Shown: positions 57,516-64,000 of the stretch, one piece after another | How the letters are laid out: every line of letters begins with the position of its first letter | Numbering within the stretch: position 1 is the stretch's first letter | Assembly (NCBI RefSeq): GCF_001427665.1 | Contig: NZ_LMHC01000001.1 | Span: 684,780 to 748,779, forward strand | Origin: Caulobacter sp. Root655 | GTDB lineage: Bacteria; Pseudomonadota; Alphaproteobacteria; Caulobacterales; Caulobacteraceae | DNA length: 64,000 nucleotides | Reading direction: 5' to 3' | Notes under the pieces: generated by a model | Told to the model about the DNA's origin: nothing | The model's database searches: none | The model's input: only the letters and a program-made list of their open reading frames with translations | Translations under genes and position numbers: made by a program

Positions 57516-58142
57516 CTAGTCCTTCCAGAGCTCCAGGTCCTCGGGGACCGTCAGGCGGCGCGTGCTGGTCTGGCGTCCCTCGCCGCCTTCATCGTCCTCG
57601 TAGGACGTCACGGTCTCCACCAGGTCCAGCGCCTTGCGCTTGTCGTCATAGCGGCCGTCCAGGCGCACGGCATATCCTGTCGGGCAGGGGTTGGCGCGAC
57701 GCAGGGTGCGGCTGCAGGCGGTGAAACGCGTCGCCCCGCCCTCGGCCGGATAGATGATGCGCGGCCCTCTCAGAACCGTGACGGCGACGAACGCGCTATA
57801 GGCCCCCGCCTCGCCTTGCACATGGGTGTTGTAGGCGTCGCCCTGCAGCTTCATCGTATAGGGGCCGCAGCGGACGTAGCGCACCAGCGGGCCTTGCACG
57901 TCCATCTGGTTGGTCCAGCCGGGCAGGGCTTGCATCAGCGTATCGGCCTTGACCACGGTCCGCTCCGGATAGGTCCGGTCCAGGGACGCCGGATCGGCTC
58001 CGACACGCACGGAGAAGCGGAAGGCCCGGGGATCGCACAGGATCACCAGGCTCTCCGCCTCGTCGGCCCCCTGCGGGGTGACATGGGCGTCGTAGGCGGG
58101 CGCGGCCTGGAGGGCCATCAGGGCGAGGGCGAGCGTGAGCAT
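57516..58142 (-). CDS. Exported hypothetical protein
   Basis: A 208-residue protein with a signal peptide (MLTLALALMALQAAPA), four Cys that could pair (VILCDPR, VRCGPY, TACSRT, NPCPTG) and a beta-rich look. No family recognised. It ends convergently to the UrA terminator. ATG at 58142. Could be a periplasmic or secreted protein; nothing in the sequence shows a function. Confidence 0.68.
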   Translation of the reverse strand: MLTLALALMALQAAPAYDAHVTPQGADEAESLVILCDPRAFRFSVRVGADPASLDRTYPERTVVKADTLMQALPGWTNQMDVQGPLVRYVRCGPYTMKLQGDAYNTHVQGEAGAYSAFVAVTVLRGPRIIYPAEGGATRFTACSRTLRRANPCPTGYAVRLDGRYDDKRKALDLVETVTSYEDDEGGEGRQTSTRRLTVPEDLELWKD

Positions 58143-58214
58143 GCTCTAGATTAGGCGCCGACCGGGAAGCTCGACAAGAGGGCGAGTCACGGGCCTCGGC
58201 TCGCGTCCAGACGT

Positions 58215-58250
58215 GAAAAAACCCGCGAGGCGAACCTCGCGGGCTTTTTT
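58215..58250 (-). terminator. Rho-independent terminator of rpmB
   Basis: Inverted repeat CCCGCGAGG-cgaa-CCTCGCGGG with T-runs on both strands, so it can work for both directions. It follows rpmB. Confidence 0.9.
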
Positions 58251-58275
58251 CGTTCAGCCGTGAGGCCGAAAAGTC

Positions 58276-58581
58276 CTAGGCGGCGACGGCGGTCGCGGCG
58301 GCCTTGGCCTTGGCCTTGACCTGAGCCTTGATCTTCAGGGCGCGCGGCGACAGCTGCTCGTCCTTGGCGCCCAGCAGGAACACGTCCAGGCCACCGCGGA
58401 AGTCCAGGGTGCGCAGGGCGGCGTTGCTGATCCGCAGCTTGAAGGTCTGACCCAGCGAGTCGGACTGCAGGGTGGCGGGCGACAGGGCCGGCAGGAACCG
58501 GCGCTTGGTCTTGATGTTCGAGTGGCTCACATTGTGGCCGACCATCGGACCGATCCCGGTGAGTTCGCAACGGCGCGACAT
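58276..58581 (-). CDS. rpmB: 50S ribosomal protein L28
   Basis: L28, 101 residues: [33 protein letters not shown] matches the family N-terminus (SRRCxLTGKxPxxGNxVSHSNxxTKRRFxPNL). The C-terminal half, [24 protein letters not shown], ends in an alpha-proteobacterial Lys/Ala-rich tail ([19 protein letters not shown]). ATG 58581 fixed by the family. The tetrad of Cys in zinc-type L28 is reduced to one Cys here, as in zinc-independent forms. Confidence 0.97.
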   Translation of the reverse strand: MSRRCELTGIGPMVGHNVSHSNIKTKRRFLPALSPATLQSDSLGQTFKLRISNAALRTLDFRGGLDVFLLGAKDEQLSPRALKIKAQVKAKAKAAATAVAA

Positions 58582-58800
58582 GGCGGATACCTTGGCTGGG
58601 CGAAGCCGACGGCTCCGCAAACATAAATTCGGGCACGCGAGGGACGGACCGCCGCGCGAGAGCGGGCGATATAGGCGAAGGGGGCTTGCCGAGTCAAGCC
58701 GCCCCGACGGATCCGGGAGCCTGGGCGTCGCCTAAACATCGCCTTCAAGCCGGGTTCATCTGCCCCCTATATAGAGACGGCCTTGAAGGAGACCGACCGC

Positions 58801-59250
58801 ATGCGTTTGCTCGCCCGTGTTCTGACCGCTGGCGCCCTGACCGCCGCGAGCCTCGCCGTGGCCGGAGCCGCCAGTTCCGTGGCGACCGCCAAGCCGACCC
58901 AGGCCGAAACCATCCTGACCGGCCAATGGGAATACAACACCCGCTTCGGGCCGATCCCCATCGGCAGCGACCAGCACTGCATCAAGCAGGTCGACGTCGA
59001 CAACTTCAACCGGGGCATCTGCCTCAAGCGCTACACCTGCGACTACGACACCCGGGTGGTGCAGGACGGCAAGATCGCCCTGAAGGGCACCTGGACCGAC
59101 AAGAAGGGCCGGGTGGCCCCGGTGACCGCCAAGGGCTCCTACACGCCCGAGAGCTTCCGGCTGAACGTCAACGGCAAGACCGTCAACGGCATCCCGATGG
59201 TCGCCACGCTGGAAGCCAAGCGGATCAGCGCCACCTGCACGGCGGGGTAG
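58801..59250 (+). CDS. DUF3617-like exported protein
   Basis: A 149-residue protein with a signal peptide (MRLLARVLTAGALTAASLAVAGAAS) and a domain opening TILTGQWEYNTRFGPIPIGSDQHC. Four cysteines (HCIK, GICL, YTCDYD, ATCTAG) suit two disulfides, the DUF3617-type layout. Function unknown, periplasmic. ATG 58801 has AAGGAG at a good distance; the upstream TTG (58783) does not. Confidence 0.75.
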   Translation: MRLLARVLTAGALTAASLAVAGAASSVATAKPTQAETILTGQWEYNTRFGPIPIGSDQHCIKQVDVDNFNRGICLKRYTCDYDTRVVQDGKIALKGTWTDKKGRVAPVTAKGSYTPESFRLNVNGKTVNGIPMVATLEAKRISATCTAG

Positions 59251-59334
59251 GCGGCGGACCATCCATCACCGCTGTCATCCTTGGACGTGCGGCGCTGACC
59301 GACTAAGCTCGCCCTTTACGGGTGGGAGGGGTGG

Positions 59335-59697
59335 ATGCGCCTTGGAACTTTTGGGATCGTCGGCTTGGTGCTGGCCGTCGCGGGCTGCGATGTGGTGGAA
59401 ACCTCCGGCGCCAAGAAGGCTGTCGGCGAACTCTTGAAGGACCCACGATCAGCGCAGTACGAGGACGTTCGCAAATTCGGCGACTACGTCTGCGGTCGGG
59501 TGAACGCGAAGAACAGCTATGGGGCCTACAACGGCTTCAGGAAATTCTACGTCTACCTCGACACCGCTCACCTCGAACCCGAGGAGCCAGGCGTCAAGCT
59601 GGATCAGCCCGGCATTGGCATCTCCGATATCGAGGCTTGGAATGCCCACATCAAGTTCCGTGTGGACTACCTGACGTTCTGTCCGTCGGCTCGATAG
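59335..59697 (+). CDS. Small lipoprotein
   Basis: A 120-residue lipoprotein. Signal MRLGTFGIVGLVLAVAGC with lipobox VAGC; the mature part VGELLKDPRSAQYEDV, YVCGRVNAKNSYGAYNGFRKFYVYLDTAHLEP is a pattern found in several small uncharacterised proteobacterial lipoproteins (DPxSAxF; VCGxVNAKNxYG). GGGAGG upstream of the ATG. Codon usage is less GC-extreme than its neighbours. Confidence 0.8.
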   Translation: MRLGTFGIVGLVLAVAGCDVVETSGAKKAVGELLKDPRSAQYEDVRKFGDYVCGRVNAKNSYGAYNGFRKFYVYLDTAHLEPEEPGVKLDQPGIGISDIEAWNAHIKFRVDYLTFCPSAR

Positions 59698-59839
59698 TGG
59701 AGCTCAAGAGGGCGACAGCCATTTGTGGTTAATGCGAATTAAGCTACCATCGCTAGTAGGGAACAAATCCCGAATCTGGCGAAGTCGCTGATTCGGTCAT
59801 GATTCGTTTCGCTCGTGTTCGACGAACGGTGAAGTTGCG

Positions 59840-60256
59840 TTAACCCGTTACCCGTTCCGGCGCCGCCAGGGCCTTGGCCACCAGTTCGGTGTCCATGTAT
59901 TCGGTCAGCGAGACGATCTTGTCGCCCGCCACCCGGCACACCCAGCAGTAGTGGTTGTCGTAGCGCCGGCCGGCCTTGGTGGTGACCTTGCCCCGGCATT
60001 CGACCACTACCGTGTCGCCCTCGGCGATGATCGCGTCGGCGACGTTGAGGTACTGGTCGGCGAACTGGGCGAACAGCGGGGTCAGCAGGTCGCGGCGGAT
60101 GGCCGTCTTGCCGACATAGGCGCCCGACCAGGCGTTCGTCCCCGTCAGGGTCCAGACGGTGGTCTCGTCCAGGGCGTCGAGGAACGGGCGGGCGTCGCCG
60201 CGCGCCAGGCCGTCGAAGATCCGTTGCATCAGAAGCTTGTTGTCGTGCGCGATCAT
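59840..60256 (-). CDS. SnoaL/NTF2-like family protein
   Basis: A 138-residue NTF2-like protein, a small cone-shaped fold including SnoaL polyketide cyclases and many orphan enzymes. Features: NKLLMQRIFDGLARGDARPFLDALDETTVWTLTG, AWSGAYVGKTAIRRDLLTPLF and RYDNHYCWVCRVAGDKIVSLTEYMDTEL. ATG 60256 has GGAG upstream; the open frame to 60310 adds a non-conserved tail. Divergent from a LysR regulator that probably controls it. Confidence 0.85.
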   Translation of the reverse strand: MIAHDNKLLMQRIFDGLARGDARPFLDALDETTVWTLTGTNAWSGAYVGKTAIRRDLLTPLFAQFADQYLNVADAIIAEGDTVVVECRGKVTTKAGRRYDNHYCWVCRVAGDKIVSLTEYMDTELVAKALAAPERVTG

Positions 60257-60344
60257 GGCGGCTGTCTCCGTGGGGTGGAGCCTCATCTTCCGCCGACGAT
60301 GATCATTCATCCAATCGATGCTGATGATGGTCTATATTCGTAAA

Positions 60345-61247
60345 ATGAACCTCGCCGGCCTGGACCTCAACCTGCTGGTCGCCCTGGACGCCCTGCTGGC
60401 CGAGGCCAGCGTCGGGCGCGCCGCGCTGAGGCTGAACCTGTCGCAGCCGGCGGTCAGCCACGCCCTGCGCCGGTTGCGCGAGGCGACCGGCGATCCGCTG
60501 CTGGTGCGGATCGGGCCGCGCATGGAGCTGACGCCCAGGGCCCTGGCCCTGCGCGCGCCCCTGGCCCAGGCGCTGGACCAGGTGCGCGGCCTGTTCGTGG
60601 CCGAGGGCTTCGACCCGGCGACCAGCACGCGCGGCTTCCGGCTGATGATGCCCGACCTCGTGGTCGACCTGATGATGCCGACGGTGCTGCAACAGGTCGC
60701 CGTCGCGGCGCCCGGCGTGCGGCTGGACGTCATCCCCTGGCGCGGTCCGGCGGTGATGACCCCCGACTTCGCCCGCACGGTCGACCTGGTCGTCGCCTGG
60801 ACCGGCGAGGCCTATCCTGGCTTCCACCGCCAGTCGCTCTACACCGACCGCGACGCCCTGGCCGTGCGGCGCGGCCATCCGGACGCCGGGCGGCTGTCGG
60901 ACCTGGCGGTGTTCAACGCCGCGCGCCACGTGGCGGTGGTCGGGGCGGGCGAGCGCGACGACGCCATCGAGCCGTTCCTGCGCCAGGCCGGGATCGAGCG
61001 CCGCATCGCCTTGGCGGTGCCCAGCTACCTCCAGGCCCTGCGGATGACCGCCCGCACCGACCTGGTGGCCTTCGTGCCCCGCCGGCTGATCGTCGCCCTG
61101 GCGGGGCCGCTGGACCTGGTGACCGTGGAGCCGCCGATCGATCCAGGCGAGGACCGGCAGTACCTGTTCCACCCGGTCCTGGCCCAGTTCGACCCGGGCG
61201 CGGCGTGGCTGCGGGAGTTGGTGCTGAAGGTGGGGCGGGGGCTTTGA
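60345..61247 (+). CDS. LysR-family transcriptional regulator
   Basis: A 300-residue LysR regulator: NLAGLDLNLLVALDALLAEASVGRAALRLNLSQPAVSHALRRLRE is the winged HTH, DPLLVRIGPRMELTPRALALRAPL follows, then a co-inducer domain. ATG 60345 is preferred over 60318, which adds residues before the conserved LDLNLL. Such regulators usually act on an adjacent divergent gene, here the NTF2-like gene 88 bases away. Confidence 0.92.
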   Translation: MNLAGLDLNLLVALDALLAEASVGRAALRLNLSQPAVSHALRRLREATGDPLLVRIGPRMELTPRALALRAPLAQALDQVRGLFVAEGFDPATSTRGFRLMMPDLVVDLMMPTVLQQVAVAAPGVRLDVIPWRGPAVMTPDFARTVDLVVAWTGEAYPGFHRQSLYTDRDALAVRRGHPDAGRLSDLAVFNAARHVAVVGAGERDDAIEPFLRQAGIERRIALAVPSYLQALRMTARTDLVAFVPRRLIVALAGPLDLVTVEPPIDPGEDRQYLFHPVLAQFDPGAAWLRELVLKVGRGL

Positions 61248-61259
61248 ACTTCTCGCCTT

Positions 61260-61380
61260 TCCCTCCCCTTTATGGGGAGGGGGGACCAGCGAAGCTGGTG
61301 GGTGGGGCTTCGCCGCCCCATCGACTCATCAAACCCCACCCGACCCACAAGGGGCCACCCTCCCCACAAGGGGGAGGGAG
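61260..61380. repeat. Palindromic repeat, family A/B-like
   Basis: CCCTCCCCTTTATGGGGAGG, AGCGAAGCTGGTGGG, GGCTTCGCCGCC and CCCTCCCCACAAGGGGGAGGG: two hairpin-rich halves between convergent genes. Confidence 0.75.
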
Positions 61381-61382
61381 AG

Positions 61383-61952
61383 TCATCGGCGCGCCGGCGC
61401 CACCGAGAAATCCATGTCGAACAGGGTCGGGATCGCGCTGGTCTTCGCCCGCTCGATGGTCAGCATCCGCGCCTTGGTCTCCACCCCGCCGGGCGCCGAG
61501 AAGCCGCCGGGCTTGCCGTCGGCCCCAAGCACCCGGTGGCAGGGCACGATGATCGGCCAGGGGTTCTCGCCCAGCGCCTTGCCGATGGCCCGGGCCGCGC
61601 CGGGCTCGCCCATGGCCTTGGCGATCTGGCCGTAGGTCGAGGTCTCGCCCGGCGGGATGGCGCGGGCGATCTCGTAGACCCGGCGGTTGAAGGGGGCGAC
61701 GATGCTGAAGTCGAGGGCGATGTCCGTCAGGTCGTCGCGGCCGCCGGCCAGCAGGTCGTTGATCCGTTCGATGGCCCGTTGGACGGACGGCGGCGGCGCT
61801 GCTTCGGCGGCGTCCGGATAGCGGCGGCGCAGCCGTGCCCAGGCGGCGCCGGGCGCGGCCTCTGGAAGTTGAGCGCCGACCAGGCCTTGCGGGCCCCAGG
61901 CCAGGCCGCACAGCCCGATTGGCGTTTCGAAGAGCGCGAACCCTTGTTCCAT
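61383..61952 (-). CDS. Methylated-DNA-protein-cysteine methyltransferase
   Basis: A 189-residue O6-alkylguanine-DNA alkyltransferase, which transfers alkyl groups from damaged guanine to its own cysteine. Active-site motif PIIVPCHRVLG (PCHRV), preceded by TSTYGQIAKAMGEPGAARAIGKALGENPWP, and the flanking GGVETKARML. The C-terminal tail is longer than in E. coli Ogt. ATG 61952. Usually considered ogt-like; Ada-type activator domain is absent. Confidence 0.95.
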   Translation of the reverse strand: MEQGFALFETPIGLCGLAWGPQGLVGAQLPEAAPGAAWARLRRRYPDAAEAAPPPSVQRAIERINDLLAGGRDDLTDIALDFSIVAPFNRRVYEIARAIPPGETSTYGQIAKAMGEPGAARAIGKALGENPWPIIVPCHRVLGADGKPGGFSAPGGVETKARMLTIERAKTSAIPTLFDMDFSVAPARR

Positions 61953-62029
61953 CCCTTAAACATAGCATCGCTGTTGCGGAGTTCGAGCGGCGCCCTACGA
62001 TTTCCGTTTCTTGCTGTCGGGAGATCGCC

Positions 62030-63673
62030 TTGCGCCGCACCCTCGCCCTTGCCGCCCTGTTCGCCGCCACCAGCCTGGCCCAGGCGACCGCCGGCGACAT
62101 CCTGATCCACGGCGGTCCGATCCACACCGGCGTCGCCGCCGCGCCCGCCGCCCAGGCGGTGCTGATCCGCGACGACCGCGTCCTGTTCGTCGGCGACTTG
62201 GCGGCGGCCCGGGCCAAGGCCGCCAAGGACGCCCGCGACATCGACCTGAAGGGCGCGGCCGCCTTTCCCGGCTTCGTCGACGCCCACGCCCACCTGACCG
62301 GGATCGGCCTGCGCGAACTGACCCTCAACCTCGACAAGGCCGCCTCGGTGGAAGACATGGTCGCGGCGGTGAAGGCCTATGCCGTCGCCCATCCCGATGG
62401 CCCGATCTACGGTCGCGGCTGGATCGAGACCCACTGGCCCGAGAAGCGCTTCCCGAACCGCGCCGATCTCGACCGCGCCGCGCCCGGCCGCGTCGTGGTG
62501 CTGGAGCGCGCCGACGGTCACGCCGTGGTGGCCAGCAGCGCCGCCCTGGCCAAGGCCGGCGTCACCCAGGACACCGCCGCCCCGGCCGGCGGCCAGATTC
62601 TCAAGGGCGACGACGGCCAGCCCACCGGCATGCTGGTCGACCACGCCCAGTCGCTGGTGGCCGGAGTCATCCCGCCGCCGTCCGAGGCGATCAAGCGCCA
62701 GGCCCTGGAGAAGGCCGGCGCCCTCTACGCCTCGCGCGGCTGGACCGGTCTGGGCAATATGAGCGTCGAGGCGCCGGACCTGGCGATCCTGCGGTCCCTG
62801 GCGGCGGAGAAGAAGTTCAGCCTGCGGGTCGACAACTACATGGACCCCAGCGGCGCGGCCGAGGTGCTGGCCAAGGGGCCACAGGCCGACCCCACCGGCC
62901 TGATCCGGGTGCGGGGGATCAAGCTCTACATGGACGGCGCCCTGGGCTCGCGCGGCGCGGCGCTGCTGGAGCCTTACAGCGACGCCGAGGGCCTGGGCCT
63001 GCAACTGACCCCGCACGACAGGGGGCTGGAGCTGATGAAGGCGGCCAGGGCGGTGAAGGCCCAGGTGGCCATGCACGCCATCGGCGATCGCGGCAACCGC
63101 ATGGTGCTGGACTGGTTCGGCGAAGCGCTGGGCGGCGACACCAAGGCTCGCTGGCGCATAGAGCACGCGCAGATCGTCGCCGACCAGGACCTGCCGCGTT
63201 TCGCGAAGATGGGCGTCGTCGCCTCGATGCAGCCCAGCCACGCCATCGGCGACCTCTATTTCGTCCCCGCCCGCCTGGGCAAGGACCGCCTGCACGAGGG
63301 CTATCGCTGGAAGGACATGCTGGACAGCGGCGCGGTGGTGGCCGCCGGTTCGGACGCCCCGGTCGAGGTCGGCGACCCCCGCATCGAGTTCTACGCCGCC
63401 GTCTATCGCCATGGCCTGGACGGCTTCGCCAACGCCGACTGGCATCTGGAAGAGGCCGTCAGCCGCGACCAGGCCTTGCGGATGCTGACCTGGGCCCCGG
63501 CCTACGCCGCCTTCGCCGAGCAGGATCGCGGCACGCTGGAGGTGGGCAAGAAGGCCGACGTGACGGTGTTCAGCAAGGACCTGATGACGGTCGAGCCGGC
63601 GCAGATCCTGAAGGCCGAAACCGTGCTGACGGTGGTGGACGGCAAGGTGGTGTTCGAGGCAAAAGGGCGATAA
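62030..63673 (+). CDS. Exported amidohydrolase (YtcJ-like)
   Basis: A 547-residue amidohydrolase_3 superfamily protein with a signal peptide (LALAALFAATSLAQATA). Metal-binding parts: GFVDAHAHLTGIG, then IKLYMDGALGSRGAALL, MHAIGDRGNRMVLDW, RIEHAQIVADQDLPRF and VAAGSDAPVEVGDPRIE. These enzymes hydrolyse amide or C-N bonds; substrate is unknown. TTG start with GGGAG six bases upstream, and divergent from the methyltransferase gene. Confidence 0.9.
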   Translation: MRRTLALAALFAATSLAQATAGDILIHGGPIHTGVAAAPAAQAVLIRDDRVLFVGDLAAARAKAAKDARDIDLKGAAAFPGFVDAHAHLTGIGLRELTLNLDKAASVEDMVAAVKAYAVAHPDGPIYGRGWIETHWPEKRFPNRADLDRAAPGRVVVLERADGHAVVASSAALAKAGVTQDTAAPAGGQILKGDDGQPTGMLVDHAQSLVAGVIPPPSEAIKRQALEKAGALYASRGWTGLGNMSVEAPDLAILRSLAAEKKFSLRVDNYMDPSGAAEVLAKGPQADPTGLIRVRGIKLYMDGALGSRGAALLEPYSDAEGLGLQLTPHDRGLELMKAARAVKAQVAMHAIGDRGNRMVLDWFGEALGGDTKARWRIEHAQIVADQDLPRFAKMGVVASMQPSHAIGDLYFVPARLGKDRLHEGYRWKDMLDSGAVVAAGSDAPVEVGDPRIEFYAAVYRHGLDGFANADWHLEEAVSRDQALRMLTWAPAYAAFAEQDRGTLEVGKKADVTVFSKDLMTVEPAQILKAETVLTVVDGKVVFEAKGR

Positions 63674-63703
63674 TAGCTTAACCTAGGATTTCAGTGGGGA
63701 CAC

Positions 63704-64000
63704 ATGCTCGGAATTCTTGTTGCCGCGACGATCGTCGGCCAGTCGAGCGGCGAAGCGTCGATTTCCGCTTCGGCGCCTTGCGATCCGGCGGTTCGGGCGG
63801 CGGCGGTCGACAAAATCGAGGACGAGGCTTTCGCGGCTTTGAAGGCCGCCAATGAAGCGGTCGCCGAGGCCGCGCGGCGTGGGGCGGTCGCCACGGCCGG
63901 TGACGCCGAATGGGCGGCCTACAAGGCCCTGCGTGGCAAGGCCGAGCGGCTGCGGCTGCAAAATCTGACGGCGGCCCAAGCTTGTATGGCCCCTCCCGGC
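63704..64000 (+). CDS. 5' end of a small exported protein (partial)
   Basis: A frame starting MLGILVAATIVGQSSGEASISASAPCDPAVR runs off the window end at residue 99 with no stop. The N-terminus is a short signal-like hydrophobic stretch; the rest is Ala-rich and helical (AFAALKAANEAVAEAARRG; WAAYKALRGKAERLRLQNL), resembling a periplasmic helical protein. The ATG has GTGGGGA upstream. Family not recognised; the rest lies outside. Confidence 0.6.
   Translation, partial: MLGILVAATIVGQSSGEASISASAPCDPAVRAAAVDKIEDEAFAALKAANEAVAEAARRGAVATAGDAEWAAYKALRGKAERLRLQNLTAAQACMAPPG

Overview
The window is high-GC (roughly 68-70 percent) alphaproteobacterial chromosome, most likely Caulobacter or a close relative in the Caulobacteraceae. 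Support comes from a GAAC-N7-GAAC LexA site in front of an imuA-imuB-dnaE2 cassette, groESL behind a CIRCE element, a bactofilin, two UrA-family proteins, CobT, a TbpB-like/Slam pair, and dense short palindromic repeats of the kind common in these genomes. I saw no rRNA, tRNA, CRISPR array, insertion sequence or prophage.

Layout. 0-9 kb: tail of an unknown gene, a CoA-ester lyase, OsmC, accA, an exported protein, an AhpD-like protein, a nitronate monooxygenase, a CBS-PAS-GGDEF-EAL c-di-GMP enzyme and a resolvase-like protein that has lost its catalytic residues. 9-17 kb: a subclass B3 metallo-beta-lactamase with Glu in place of the first zinc His, then threonine aldolase, GFA protein, a serine beta-lactamase-like protein, an epoxide hydrolase and a TolB-like propeller. 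17-27 kb: DMT exporter and TetR regulator, a carotenoid/stilbene-type oxygenase and a DUF2855 protein with operator-like palindromes, then DUF885, GDPD, DUF3617, bactofilin, a Cys-motif membrane protein and dienelactone hydrolase. 27.1-30 kb: an AT-richer restriction-modification island (methylase fused to a specificity domain, divergent from a C-protein-like regulator and a nuclease-like gene). 30-41 kb: uvrB, a two-lobed TbpB-like lipoprotein coupled to a Slam outer-membrane protein, cyclophilin, crotonase and a single-chain biotin-dependent carboxylase. 41.2-47 kb: SOS mutasome imuA-imuB-dnaE2, invaded by palindromic repeats inside coding sequence. 47-56 kb: small membrane protein, VOC protein, chagasin-type inhibitor, groESL, small proteins, DUF3089, cobT and a phytase-like esterase. 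56-64 kb: two UrA-family genes with duplicated leaders, rpmB, a DUF3617-like protein, a lipoprotein, an NTF2-like/LysR pair, MGMT, an amidohydrolase and a gene cut by the window end.

Working relationships: imuA, imuB and dnaE2 form the LexA-controlled translesion polymerase; groES and groEL form the chaperonin; the TbpB-like lipoprotein is probably displayed on the cell surface by its coupled Slam partner; the methylase protects DNA from the adjacent nuclease while the C-like protein times expression; the carboxylase and crotonase probably serve acyl-CoA metabolism. At least four families of palindromic repeats fill most intergenic gaps. In places they extend into genes (imuB, dnaE2, the end of the GGDEF-EAL gene) or supply a ribosome binding site (dnaE2).
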